From NCBI RefSeq assembly GCF_029814825.1, contig NZ_CP122379.1, positions 496,001-560,000 of the forward strand: 64,000 nt of DNA, given 5' to 3'. Every line of letters begins with the position of its first letter. The stretch's first letter is position 1. This stretch comes from Aequorivita marisscotiae (lineage in GTDB: Bacteria; Bacteroidota; Bacteroidia; Flavobacteriales; Flavobacteriaceae). Positions 42,296-51,533 of the stretch are shown here, piece after piece. A program made the position numbers and the translations under genes. The notes beneath the pieces are model-generated. The model was not told the origin of the DNA and ran no database searches. It saw only the letters and a list, made by a program, of their open reading frames with translations.

Positions 42296-43374
42296 TACAA
42301 ATATTTTTTACCGAATTTATTCGAAACCTCCTGCAACAATGCTTTTATATCCTGCTCCTTCGCTTTCGGAAATAGCAAAAGAACATCTTCTTTATCCACC
42401 ACAATATAATCTTCAATCCCGTCTAAAACAACAAGTTTTTTTCTATCAGTAAAAATCATGTTTTTATCAGAATTCTTTAAAAGTGTTTCGGCATTTACAA
42501 TTGCATTCTCACCTTCATTTTTGTTCAATTTGTCATAAAGCGCACCCCAAGTTCCCAAATCATTCCAATCGAAAGTAGCTTTTTTTACGAATACATTGGC
42601 AGCCTTTTCTAAAATTCCATAATCAATCGAAATATTTTCGGCTTGCGGATAAGTATGTTCAATAAACTGTTTTTCTTCCGAAGTATTTAAAGTTTGCATC
42701 CCTTTTGAAAACAAGGTGTTCATTCGGTTCAAATAAGTTTTAAATGATGCGGTAATACTTTTTACGCTCCAAATAAAAATACCTGCATTCCAAAGAAAGT
42801 TTCCTGCTTCCAAAAATTGTTTGGCAGTGTTATAATCGGGCTTTTCGCGAAATTGCTTTACCGGTTTTATTTGTGAGGCGCTGCTTTTTTCGCTTTCTAT
42901 ATACCCATATCCCGTATTCGGAAAAGTTGGCTCAATACCCAAAGTAAGTAGGATATCTTCGCGCTGCGCCGCATCAAAACAGGCTTGCACATCATTGGCA
43001 AATGCAGCTTCATCTTCAATCCAATGATCGCTGGGCGCAACTAGCATTAATGCGTTGGGATTTTCCTTTTTAATTTTTAATGCCGAAAGTAGAATACAGG
43101 GTGCGGTATTTCGCATTGCGGGCTCTAAAACCACTTGTTTTTCGGTAATTCCGGGTAGTTGTTTTAAGGTAATTTCCAAATACATTTCATTGGTGAGAAT
43201 GTATATATTTCCCGAAGGAATTATTTTATTTAAACGCGAAAAAGTTTTTTGTAATAAGGTCTGTCCCGTCCCCAACATATCGTGAAACTGCTTTGGGAAT
43301 TCTTGGGTACTCATAGGCCAAAACCTTGAACCAATGCCGCCCGCCATAATTACTGCGTAATAATCTCTATTCAT
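42295..43374 (-). CDS. manC: Mannose-1-phosphate guanylyltransferase
   Basis: The frame opens at 43392, but the Met at 43374 (MNRDYYAVIMAGGIGSRFWP) gives a normal 359-residue GTP:mannose-1-P enzyme. Signature AGGIGSRFWPMST and PKQF at the N-terminus, then the sugar-binding EKPD segment (REKPDYNTAKQ). There is no C-terminal isomerase domain, so it makes GDP-mannose only. Feeds surface glycan synthesis together with the GT2 enzymes in the window. Confidence 0.93.
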   Translation of the reverse strand: MNRDYYAVIMAGGIGSRFWPMSTQEFPKQFHDMLGTGQTLLQKTFSRLNKIIPSGNIYILTNEMYLEITLKQLPGITEKQVVLEPAMRNTAPCILLSALKIKKENPNALMLVAPSDHWIEDEAAFANDVQACFDAAQREDILLTLGIEPTFPNTGYGYIESEKSSASQIKPVKQFREKPDYNTAKQFLEAGNFLWNAGIFIWSVKSITASFKTYLNRMNTLFSKGMQTLNTSEEKQFIEHTYPQAENISIDYGILEKAANVFVKKATFDWNDLGTWGALYDKLNKNEGENAIVNAETLLKNSDKNMIFTDRKKLVVLDGIEDYIVVDKEDVLLLFPKAKEQDIKALLQEVSNKFGKKYL

Positions 43375-43440
43375 ATTTTTAGCATTTAACAAACCTACAA
43401 GGCTTTAAATACCTTGCAAAAACCATATTGCTCCCGGAAA

Positions 43441-44061
43441 TTAATTTTCCTTTTGTGGGTTCGGAGGCGTCAAAAATTCCACTTCGGCATTCGGATTAAA
43501 TAAATAGGTTCTTCCCGTAGAAACTTCTACACACTCAAACCTTTTTACACGTTGTTTGCCGCGTTTAAATATTTTGCCGTTATACAATCTAAAATGTGCT
43601 CCAAAAGGAATCTCAAAGATATAGTTTTTATCGTTTTCGGGGTCAAATTGTTTTAGGGCTAAAGATAGTGCGGCATCGGTATCGCTGGAAGCTTTCGGAT
43701 TTTTAAAATGCCGCGCCAATAATGGCAGTAATTGATTGGGGAAAACTTCGGGACGCAAATAAGGCAACATTAATAATTGAAAAGTGCGCTTCCACTCTAT
43801 CCCGTGCGGTTTAATAAAACGCCCGTATTTTGTAAAAGCCTCCAAATGTGCAATTTCGTGAACTAATGTAATTAAAAATCGATATTTATTTAGCGACGCA
43901 TTTACTGTTATTTGGTGTTGCCCATTGGGCATTTTTCGGTAATCGCCGTGTCGTGTAACGCGCTCGTTTACAATTTTAAGATGAACATTATGGGTTTTTA
44001 TAAGTTCAAAAGCGGAGGCTACGGAAGCTTGCGGAATATATTTTTCTAGAATTTCTGTCAT
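43441..44061 (-). CDS. SprT-like zinc-metalloprotease-like protein
   Basis: 206 residues. ITLVHEIAHLEAF near residue 64 contains HExxH, followed by a third His in GIEW region and, at the C-terminus, FECVEVSTGRTYLFN. This matches SprT-like domains, named after the yeast/human Spartan protease and bacterial SprT, but proteolysis is unproved for bacterial members. No classic zinc ribbon CxxC pair in the tail. Function unknown. Confidence 0.78.
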   Translation of the reverse strand: MTEILEKYIPQASVASAFELIKTHNVHLKIVNERVTRHGDYRKMPNGQHQITVNASLNKYRFLITLVHEIAHLEAFTKYGRFIKPHGIEWKRTFQLLMLPYLRPEVFPNQLLPLLARHFKNPKASSDTDAALSLALKQFDPENDKNYIFEIPFGAHFRLYNGKIFKRGKQRVKRFECVEVSTGRTYLFNPNAEVEFLTPPNPQKEN

Positions 44062-44217
44062 ACGGAATAAAGAAGCTGCTAACCGTTATTTCAGTTCCAA
44101 AAATAGCCAGTTTAATGCAATTTCAGGCTTTTTACCACACTTAATATCGTCTTCCTGAAAGATATTTTAAAAAATTTGTAGCTGCATTTATTTTGATTTC
44201 AACATCTTACATCCTGC

Positions 44218-44238
44218 TATTTAAAACTGTTCTAAATA
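44218..44238 (+). promoter_or_regulatory. 21-bp operator candidate upstream of the siderophore receptor
   Basis: TATTTA-N9-TAAATA is a palindrome with one mismatched pair (inner AAC/GTT also pair). It ends 3 bases before the -33 box of the receptor promoter. Palindromes placed like this are usual for Fur-type regulators, but identity of the regulator is inference. Confidence 0.55.
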
Positions 44239-44241
44239 AAC

Positions 44242-44272
44242 TTTGAAATATTAATTTTACACTTTAGATTTG
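44242..44272 (+). promoter_or_regulatory. Canonical Bacteroidetes promoter of the TonB receptor
   Basis: TTTG (44242-44245), a 19-bp spacer, and TAGATTTG (44265-44272) match the -33/-7 consensus exactly. Start of transcription is expected about 7 bases downstream. An 8-bp inverted repeat TTTAGATT...AATCTAAA spans the -7 box and leader. Confidence 0.75.
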
Positions 44273-44309
44273 CACCCAATTTAAATCCAATCTAAATAAA
44301 AATAACAAA

Positions 44310-46691
44310 ATGAAATTCATCACCACCCTATTTTTTATATTGGGAGCACAGTTTATATTTTCACAGGAAGTAGCAAGAATCGAAGGAACTGTTACGGATA
44401 TTGACAATATCCCAATCCCCTTTGCAAGTGTTTATATTCCCGAACTGAAGAAGGGAAGTGCTGCCGATGCCGACGGAATTTTTACAATTAATAATATTCC
44501 GTATGGCGCATGGCAACTTACCGCGAGCGCCGTGGGCCATAAAACTACCACACTAACAATTAATCCCAACGAAGCTGTTTTAAGCGGCATTATTTTTCAG
44601 CTATCCTATGATAATGAATTGGATCAGGTAGAAGTTTTCGGAAACCGAAATGACCATCCCGACAAAATTGAGTCTCTAACTCGCTTGCCGTTAAAACCCT
44701 ATGAGCAAATACAAAGTATCTCTGTACTTTCAGAAAAATTGATTGAGGACCAAGGTGCTTTGAGCATTTCCGAAGCGACCAAAAACGTGCCAGGGGTTTA
44801 CACTTTCGCAACCTACGGCAACAAACGGGAGAGCATGTCTTCCCGCGGATTTAGAGGCATCCCCATCTTAAAAAACGGTGTCCGCATACATTCCGACTTT
44901 CGGGGAGTGGGTATTTTAACAGATATGCAGGGCGTAGATAATATTCAGGTTTTAAAAGGAACAGCCTCCATAACACAAGGTGTAGCCACAGATCTGGGAA
45001 GCCCGGGAGGAATTATAAATATTGTTACAAAAACTCCAAAATATACTTCCGGTGGAAGCGTAAGCCTACGGGGAGGAAGCTTTGGGCAAGTACGTCCTAC
45101 CTTTGACGTTTACGGCCCTTTGAACAAAGAAAAAAACCTAGCGTTTCGCTTAAATGGCGCCTTGGAAAGAGCCGATAGTTTTAGGGATTTGGTTGAAAAA
45201 GAGAGTTTCTATTTTAACCCTTCCTTTGAATGGAGAGTGAATGAAAAGACAACTGTAACTTTAGAACTAGATCATTATTATGACAGTCGAACTCCAGATT
45301 TGGGCACGGTAAATTTGGCCGAAAATGACACAAATGCCATTTACGATCTTCCACATTCACAATTTTTAGGGTTCGAAAACGATCGTTCAATTACCGAAAA
45401 CACTACTTATGCCATTAGAATGGACCATGAGCTAAATAACAAGCTTACCTTAAAAGGTGCCTTTTACAGTTCTTCTTTAAAATTAAACGACAAAGGGGCA
45501 AGCTTAGGCGAAACGATTGAAGAAAATGATACGCCAATTTACAATATTCGCGAGCGCAGTTACACCACTTCTACCCGCGATGACAACAATAGTGTGCTGC
45601 AATTTGATTTAATTGGAGATAACGTTTACACAGGTTCTATTAAGCACACCTTCCAAGTAGGCTTTGATTATCGCGCTTCCCGATTTGGCACTAGTAGTCA
45701 ATCTGCTGGCGTGATTGACACTATTAATGTCTTTCAAAATATAAGTCACACCTTGCCCGCTATAGCGCTGGATGCAGCAAGGACAAGTGGGGGAAAAACC
45801 CACTCACTCGGCTTTGTGGCACAGGATGTAATTTCTTGGAACACTTGGCTAAAAACATTTTTGGGAGCTCGTTTTAGTTCAACCGAAACCATTTCAGAAG
45901 CTGAGAATACACGTAGTGATGCCTTCAACCCGTTGGGAGGAATAATTGTTTCGCCAATTAAAAATGTAAATGTTTTTGTTTCTTATACCAACAGTTCCTA
46001 TCCGCGTACGGCATCGCGTTTAGGTGAGAACGGTGAGGAATTGGGTAACGAGCGTTACGACCAATTGGAAACCGGTTTTAAGTCCACTTGGCTCAATGAC
46101 CGTTTGCGTTTCAATTTAACGCTTTATAAAATCAACAATAAAAACATAAATCTGCCTGTTTATGATGAAACCTGGACAAATATTTTATACTATGCTAAAG
46201 GCGGAAATGACCAACGACAAGGAATAGAAATAGAACTCACCGGGCGTCCGCTAGAAAACTTGGAATTAATTGGCGGCTATGCATATATTGATTCGCAGTA
46301 CAAAGAACACACTTCATACGTGTACGGATCGGCACCGTTAAACACACCCAAACACACCTTTAATGCCTATGCCAATTATTCCTTTAGAAACAACATTTTA
46401 AAAGGACTTTCCATAGGCGCTGGAGCCTACTTTACCGGGGAACGCCCCATAAACGATTGGTCGTCCGGAGCTGTTACCCATCAAGGAATTGTGCCAAACC
46501 AAAAACCTTTTGATGTGGAAGCCTACTCCATGGTAAACTTTCAAGCAGAATATAAATTCGATAAAAACTGGAGTCTTCAATTTCTGCTGAACAATGTGTT
46601 CGATAAAATAGGCTATAATGCCTATAGAACCAGATATATCAATCAGACCGAGCCACGAAACTTTGCAGGTGTATTGCGTTATAATTTTTAG
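44310..46691 (+). CDS. TonB-dependent siderophore receptor
   Basis: 793 residues. Signal peptide (1-18), a carboxypeptidase-regulatory-like beta domain (about 22-105), a plug with QSISVLSEKLIEDQGA near 137 and SITQGVATDLGSPGGIINIVTK near 222 (20 residues here; plug motif), then the outer-membrane barrel ending in Phe (VLRYNF). Full-length siderophore-receptor type. Imports a ferric chelate using TonB/ExbBD energy. Followed by a PepSY protein gene on the same strand; a palindromic operator candidate lies upstream, in line with iron control. Confidence 0.92.
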   Translation: MKFITTLFFILGAQFIFSQEVARIEGTVTDIDNIPIPFASVYIPELKKGSAADADGIFTINNIPYGAWQLTASAVGHKTTTLTINPNEAVLSGIIFQLSYDNELDQVEVFGNRNDHPDKIESLTRLPLKPYEQIQSISVLSEKLIEDQGALSISEATKNVPGVYTFATYGNKRESMSSRGFRGIPILKNGVRIHSDFRGVGILTDMQGVDNIQVLKGTASITQGVATDLGSPGGIINIVTKTPKYTSGGSVSLRGGSFGQVRPTFDVYGPLNKEKNLAFRLNGALERADSFRDLVEKESFYFNPSFEWRVNEKTTVTLELDHYYDSRTPDLGTVNLAENDTNAIYDLPHSQFLGFENDRSITENTTYAIRMDHELNNKLTLKGAFYSSSLKLNDKGASLGETIEENDTPIYNIRERSYTTSTRDDNNSVLQFDLIGDNVYTGSIKHTFQVGFDYRASRFGTSSQSAGVIDTINVFQNISHTLPAIALDAARTSGGKTHSLGFVAQDVISWNTWLKTFLGARFSSTETISEAENTRSDAFNPLGGIIVSPIKNVNVFVSYTNSSYPRTASRLGENGEELGNERYDQLETGFKSTWLNDRLRFNLTLYKINNKNINLPVYDETWTNILYYAKGGNDQRQGIEIELTGRPLENLELIGGYAYIDSQYKEHTSYVYGSAPLNTPKHTFNAYANYSFRNNILKGLSIGAGAYFTGERPINDWSSGAVTHQGIVPNQKPFDVEAYSMVNFQAEYKFDKNWSLQFLLNNVFDKIGYNAYRTRYINQTEPRNFAGVLRYNF

Positions 46692-46713
46692 TTTTTTGAA
46701 TTGTTAAGTGTCC

Positions 46714-46740
46714 AAAGGCACAACGTAAGTTGTGCCTTTT
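46714..46740 (+). terminator. Hairpin between receptor and PepSY genes
   Basis: AAAGGCACAAC and GTTGTGCCTTTT form an 11-bp stem with a GTAA tetraloop followed by T residues, 23 bp after the receptor stop. It could be a terminator or an attenuator reducing transcription of the PepSY gene. Confidence 0.75.
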
Positions 46741-46758
46741 ATTAATTTTAAAGCCATT

Positions 46759-47790
46759 ATGAAAACAAAAAAATATACGCTTCGAAAATTTATAAACGAT
46801 GTTCATCTTTGGTTGGGAATCGGTAGCGGAATCGTACTCCTAATTATTTGCTTGACGGGTACCGTTCTCACTTTCGAGCAGGAAATAAAGGGACTCTTTG
46901 CCGAAGAGATAACTGTTCTGCCTACTAGGAATGCGCTTCCAATTGAAAACCTGACAAAATCACTTTCCAATGAAGGTGAAGTATTGCGCGTGAGCATAAA
47001 TCCTGATAACACAAAACCTTATGCGTTTTCGGTTAAAACAAATAATGAAGACAGGCGCGGAACTACCTATTTTGTAGATCAATACAGCGGAACTTTTACA
47101 AAGGCTGCGCCAAATGTATTGGACGGCTTTTTTATGACAATGTTTAAATTGCACCGCTGGTTGCTGTTAGACATAGCTATCGGAAGACCAATTGTAGGTA
47201 TTTCAACTATACTATTTTTAATACTATCCATTACGGGAATTGTACTTTGGTTTCCGAAGAAAAAATTAAAGAAATTAAAATGGAAGCATTTAAAACCAGG
47301 ATTTAAAATTGCGTGGCGCGCGAAGTGGAAAAGAGTAAATCACGACCTACATGTTACCCTAGGATTTTATACAGCAATATTTTTAATTATAATGTCGCTA
47401 ACAGGTTTGTTCTGGTCTTTTGAATGGTATAAAGATGCCGGAAGTGCCGTGCTTGGCACCCCTGTATTTGCAGGACGCGGCGGAGGACCCAAAATAAATT
47501 CCAAAGCTCCAAAAAACACGAAACAGATTAGTTTTGAGGATGTACTAAAGATTACTCAGAATGAACTTGCTTTTCAGGGAACAACCGAATTACAAATTCC
47601 TACAGATCAAACAGAAATTTTCAGCGTAAAAAAATACCATGATCAAGATTTTTTTCAGACTGCAGTAGATGAATTAAAAATAGATCGCGATGGAACGCTA
47701 ATTTCAAAGCAAATTTTTTCGGAAAAACCCTTAAACGTACAGATTGCAAGTTCCATCAAAGCAATACATATGGGAACAATCTACGGGTAG
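46759..47790 (+). CDS. PepSY-associated TM helix protein, interrupted near the 3' end
   Basis: The longest frame starts at a GTG inside the hairpin at 46714; the ATG at 46759 (MKTKKYTLRKFINDVHLWLGI, shortened here) is the better start. The PepSY_TM protein has membrane helices near residues 15, 160 and 210 and ends IHMGTIYG followed by TAG. The same frame then continues without interruption to 47916, encoding FSKTIYFISCLIATSLPIT and a Lys-rich tail, the usual last helix of the family. The TAG stands where Trp (TGG) is common, so one base change (or an error in the sequence) would restore 386 residues. It may reduce ferric siderophores; inference. Confidence 0.75.
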   Translation: MKTKKYTLRKFINDVHLWLGIGSGIVLLIICLTGTVLTFEQEIKGLFAEEITVLPTRNALPIENLTKSLSNEGEVLRVSINPDNTKPYAFSVKTNNEDRRGTTYFVDQYSGTFTKAAPNVLDGFFMTMFKLHRWLLLDIAIGRPIVGISTILFLILSITGIVLWFPKKKLKKLKWKHLKPGFKIAWRAKWKRVNHDLHVTLGFYTAIFLIIMSLTGLFWSFEWYKDAGSAVLGTPVFAGRGGGPKINSKAPKNTKQISFEDVLKITQNELAFQGTTELQIPTDQTEIFSVKKYHDQDFFQTAVDELKIDRDGTLISKQIFSEKPLNVQIASSIKAIHMGTIYG

Positions 47791-47905
47791 TTTTCAAAAA
47801 CAATATATTTTATTTCCTGTTTAATAGCTACGAGTTTACCCATTACGGGCGTAATAATATGGCTGAACAAATTGAAGAAAAAACCTAAGGGAAAGCAGCA
47901 ACAAC

Positions 47906-48586
47906 TTAAGGCGTAGTGCTTGAAACCTGCAATATTTTACCGTTGTAGAATTTATTCCCATTAAGTGAAAAATCCATAATATATTGCGCCATTTCTGTAG
48001 CCGAAAGCGGTGCTTTAAAACCGGGAAAAGCTTCGGCAAGCATTTCGGTTTGTACCGATCCCAAGGCCATAACATTAAAAGATGGACCGGTTTCTTTGTA
48101 TTCTTCTGCGAGTAATTCAGTTAAGGCAATTAAAGCTCCCTTACTACTGCTATATGCGCTGAGCCCAGGAAACTTTACGCTTCCCTGTACGCCACCCATA
48201 CTGCTAATGTTTAAAACGTGTCCCTTCTTTTTCATAAACGGAATTACTGTTTTTATTAACGAAGTTGGCCCCAAAATATTTACATCATAACACTTTTTAA
48301 ATTCTTCGGAGGTAATTTCGGCAAAAGGTTTATTCACCAGAAATCCTGCGTTGTTTATTAAAACATCAACTGTTTTCATTGAAGTTTGAAGGAAGGCAGA
48401 AAGTTTTACTATTTCAGACTGATCGGCTATATCAAATTCTAGCGCGGCAACGTTCTTCAGTTTTAGATTTGAAATAGGTTTAGAATTTCTTGAAAGTGCT
48501 AGTACATTGTGTCCGGCTTCAGAAAAAAGCTTTACCATTTCAAAACCAATTCCACGGGAAGTACCTGTAATTATTATGTTTTTCAT
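47906..48586 (-). CDS. Short-chain dehydrogenase/reductase
   Basis: 226 residues. TGTSRGIGFEMV near residue 8 is the cofactor loop; NNAGF near 80 and the catalytic YSSSKGAL near 145 (YxxxK) are present. Oxidoreductase of unknown substrate. Its 3' end overlaps the extended PepSY frame by 11 bases, a point in favour of that frame having been functional. Confidence 0.9.
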   Translation of the reverse strand: MKNIIITGTSRGIGFEMVKLFSEAGHNVLALSRNSKPISNLKLKNVAALEFDIADQSEIVKLSAFLQTSMKTVDVLINNAGFLVNKPFAEITSEEFKKCYDVNILGPTSLIKTVIPFMKKKGHVLNISSMGGVQGSVKFPGLSAYSSSKGALIALTELLAEEYKETGPSFNVMALGSVQTEMLAEAFPGFKAPLSATEMAQYIMDFSLNGNKFYNGKILQVSSTTP

Positions 48587-48605
48587 AATTTCAATAAATT
48601 AAAAA

Positions 48606-48634
48606 ACCTCACAGGTCTCAAAGACCTGTGAGGT
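48606..48634. repeat. Dispersed palindrome, ACCTCACAGGTCT family, copy 2
   Basis: ACCTCACAGGTCT and AGACCTGTGAGGT are perfect arms around CAA, followed by TCTAAC. It lies in the 71-bp gap between the SDR and pdhC genes. Confidence 0.85.
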
Positions 48635-48657
48635 CTAACTCACTTTAGTTTTTTCAA

Positions 48658-50352
48658 TTAAACAAACATCGTCACAGGATTCTCAATATACTGTTTTACA
48701 GTTTGCATAAACTTGGCCCCTGTTGCGCCATCGATAGTACGGTGATCGCAAGCTAGTGTAACCTTCATCGTGTTACCTACTACTATTTGTCCGTTTTTAA
48801 CAACCGGTTTTTGAACAATCGTTCCAACAGATAAAATTGCCGAATTTGGTTGGTTGATAATTGAAGTAAACTCCGTTATTCCAAACATTCCAAGGTTTGA
48901 AACTGTAAACGTACTACCTTCCATTTCCTGAGGTGTAATTTTTTTGTTACGTGCTTTTCCGGCAAGCTCCTTAACTTGAGCTCCTATTTGTGAAAAAGTC
49001 ATTTGGTCTGCAAATTTTAATACAGGAACTAACAATCCTTCATCTACTGCCACGGCAACACCAATATGAATGTGTTTTGCAATTTTGGTTGCCTCCGGCG
49101 TCCATTGGCTGTTTACCTGCGGATGTTTGCGCAATGCCATGGCGCACGCTTTAATTACCATGTCATTGAACGATATTTTTACATCGGGAGTAGCATTTAT
49201 AGATTCACGAGCTGCAATTATGTGGTCCATATCCAACTCAACGGTTAAATAATATTCGGGAGCGGTGAATTTCGATTCGGCTAAACGTTTTGCAATGGTT
49301 TTACGCATTTGCGAGTTTTTCACTTCCTCAAAACTTTCGGTTCCAACCGGTGTGTAAGCTTGTCCGCCACCGGCAGCTGGATGATAATTTTCAATATCGC
49401 TTTTAACGATACGGCCATTTTCTCCACTACCAACAACTTGACGTAAATTAATTCCTTTTTCCTCGGCTAAAACCCTAGCCAAAGGCGATACAAATATTCT
49501 TTCCTGTTGTTGGCCATCATCAGTTTTTGGTTTTGCCGACGAAGTATTTTTTGTTTCTGAAACTTTTGCCGGCGCCGATTCCTTCTTATCTTCTTTTGAA
49601 GGTTTTTCTTCGGAACTTTTTTCCTTTTTAACCGAAGATTTTCCTTCTTTTTTGAAATTTTCTAACAGCCCTGAAACGTCTGTACCTTTCGGGCCTATTA
49701 CGGCCAAAACCTCATCTACCGGTGCCGATTCGCCTTCGCCTATACCAATTTTTAAGAGCGTCCCCGAATAAAACGATTCAAACTCCATAGTGGCTTTGTC
49801 TGTTTCAATTTCAGCAAGAATGTCGCCTTCGGCTACTTTATCACCTTCTTTTTTTAACCAAGTGGCAACTGTTCCTTCGGTCATAGTATCGCTTAAACGC
49901 GGCATGGTAATTACTTCAACACCTTCGGGCAGTTCGGCTCCAGATGAAGATTCTTCAGATTTTTCTTTGGTGTCTTCATTTTCAGAATCCTTTTTCTCAA
50001 CATTATCATTTTTAGAAGTATCTTTTTCTGAAGTGTCATTTTCCGAATCTTCGTTTGATGAACCATCTTTTTTATCGTCAGATTTTCCATCAATCAATGC
50101 TGAAATGTCTTCGTCTTTTTCACCAATAATTGCTAAAAGTGTATCTACAGCTGCGGTTTCGCCTTCGTTAATACCAATGTGGAGCAAGGTACCTTCGTAA
50201 AACGATTCGAACTCCATTGTTGCTTTATCTGTTTCAATTTCGGCAAGAATATCGCCTTCCTTTACGGTGTCGCCCACTTTTTTGAGCCAGGTTGCTACCG
50301 TACCTTCTTCCATGGTGTCGCTTAAACGCGGCATGTTTATTACTTCTGCCAT
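48658..50352 (-). CDS. pdhC: Pyruvate dehydrogenase E2, dihydrolipoamide acetyltransferase
   Basis: 564 residues. Two lipoyl domains (residues 1-80 and 145-225), each with EIETDKATMEFESF and thus a lipoyl Lys. A peripheral subunit-binding domain near 285-325 (VSPLARVLAEEKGINLRQV) and the catalytic domain (about 340-564) with HIGVAVAVDEGLLVPV and the active-site HRT-DG motif (CDHRTIDGA) at the end. The linker between the two lipoyl domains is very rich in Asp, Glu, Ser and Lys, not the common Ala/Pro type. Transfers acetyl to CoA. Stop of pdhA is 3 bp upstream; E1 beta is not in the window. Confidence 0.97.
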   Translation of the reverse strand: MAEVINMPRLSDTMEEGTVATWLKKVGDTVKEGDILAEIETDKATMEFESFYEGTLLHIGINEGETAAVDTLLAIIGEKDEDISALIDGKSDDKKDGSSNEDSENDTSEKDTSKNDNVEKKDSENEDTKEKSEESSSGAELPEGVEVITMPRLSDTMTEGTVATWLKKEGDKVAEGDILAEIETDKATMEFESFYSGTLLKIGIGEGESAPVDEVLAVIGPKGTDVSGLLENFKKEGKSSVKKEKSSEEKPSKEDKKESAPAKVSETKNTSSAKPKTDDGQQQERIFVSPLARVLAEEKGINLRQVVGSGENGRIVKSDIENYHPAAGGGQAYTPVGTESFEEVKNSQMRKTIAKRLAESKFTAPEYYLTVELDMDHIIAARESINATPDVKISFNDMVIKACAMALRKHPQVNSQWTPEATKIAKHIHIGVAVAVDEGLLVPVLKFADQMTFSQIGAQVKELAGKARNKKITPQEMEGSTFTVSNLGMFGITEFTSIINQPNSAILSVGTIVQKPVVKNGQIVVGNTMKVTLACDHRTIDGATGAKFMQTVKQYIENPVTMFV

Positions 50353-50355
50353 TTC

Positions 50356-51354
50356 TTATAATTTATCTGATAAAAACGGGTAATCTTCTTGCTCGTAAAC
50401 AGAATCGAACATTACGTTCTTCTCTGGATATGGAGATTCATCTGCAAATTTTTCACATTCCTCTACCAACTTTTTCACTTTTTTGTCAATCTTTTTTATG
50501 TCTGCTTCCGTTGCCCACTTATTCTCATAAATTTGATGAAGCACATAAGTAATGGGATCTTCTTCTTGCTTTTTGGCCACTTCTTCCTTTGTACGATAAT
50601 GTTGGGCATCGCTCATAGAGTGCCCTCTGTAGCGATAGGTTCGTAATTCAAGGAATGTAGGACCATCGCCACGACGTGCGCGCTGTATAGCTTCATCCAT
50701 TTCCTTTGCTACTACTTCCGGTTTCATGGCATCAACTGGTTTGCAGGGCATTTCGTAGCCTAAACCGAGCTTCCAAATATCAGTATGATTGGCAGTACGT
50801 GCAACCGAAGTTCCCATAGCGTAGCCGTTATTTTCAACACAAAATACCACGGGCAGCTTCCAAAGCATTGCAAGGTTAAAAGTTTCGTGAAGCGACCCTT
50901 GGCGCGTTGCTCCATCGCCCATATAGGTTATGGTTACCGCATCTCTTTCAAAATATTTATCGGCAAAAGCCAAACCAGCGCCCAGTGGAATTTGCCCACC
51001 AACAATACCATGACCCCCATAAAAACGGTGTTCTTTGGAAAAAATATGCATGGAGCCACCCAGACCTTGAGAGGTTCCAGTTGCCTTGCCATAAAGCTCT
51101 GCCATTACTCTTTTAGGATCCTCGCCCATCCCTATGGGCTGCACGTGGTTACGGTAAGCGGTAATCATTCGGTCTTTGGTAAGATCCATAGCGTGCAGCG
51201 CACCTGCCAAGACGGCCTCTTGGCCATTGTAAAGGTGTAGGAACCCCCTCACTTTTTGATTGATATATACTTGTGCTAGTTTATCTTCAAACTTACGCCA
51301 AAAGAGCATGTTCTCGTACCAATCTAGATACGTTTTTTTGGTGATTTTCTTCAT
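50356..51354 (-). CDS. pdhA: Pyruvate dehydrogenase E1 component, alpha subunit
   Basis: 332 residues. Thiamine-diphosphate binding: GGHGIVGGQIPLGAGLA near 113 and GDGATRQGSLHETFNLA near 146 with GDG...N, then the phosphorylation-loop region YRYRGHSMSD near 243. Decarboxylates pyruvate with the beta subunit. Forms an operon with pdhC (3-bp gap). Preceded by a -7 motif at 51402. Confidence 0.97.
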   Translation of the reverse strand: MKKITKKTYLDWYENMLFWRKFEDKLAQVYINQKVRGFLHLYNGQEAVLAGALHAMDLTKDRMITAYRNHVQPIGMGEDPKRVMAELYGKATGTSQGLGGSMHIFSKEHRFYGGHGIVGGQIPLGAGLAFADKYFERDAVTITYMGDGATRQGSLHETFNLAMLWKLPVVFCVENNGYAMGTSVARTANHTDIWKLGLGYEMPCKPVDAMKPEVVAKEMDEAIQRARRGDGPTFLELRTYRYRGHSMSDAQHYRTKEEVAKKQEEDPITYVLHQIYENKWATEADIKKIDKKVKKLVEECEKFADESPYPEKNVMFDSVYEQEDYPFLSDKL

Positions 51355-51401
51355 CTATCTGCTATAAGGTTTTCCCGTGGGGAAAATAATTAAACGGATA
51401 A

Positions 51402-51409
51402 CAAAAGTA
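51402..51409 (-). promoter_or_regulatory. Bacteroidetes -7 motif upstream of pdhA
   Basis: On the minus strand TACTTTTG fits TAnnTTTG, with a TTTG about 21 bp upstream (51431-51434). The distance to the pdhA ATG is 48 bases. Confidence 0.5.
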
Positions 51410-51533
51410 GTACTTTATAAGCAGAAAATACAAATTCCAAATCCCAAAAACGAAATCTGAAATATTTACGGAGTTTTAAATAAATTCCAGATTTAAAAAA
51501 AACAAATTGTAAGTTTTAAGCTTAGCTTTTTCT

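Noticed and set aside
49790..50200. 136-codon Ser-rich plus-strand frame
   Set aside because: It is the antisense of the acidic linker and lipoyl domain of pdhC, an artefact of codon bias.
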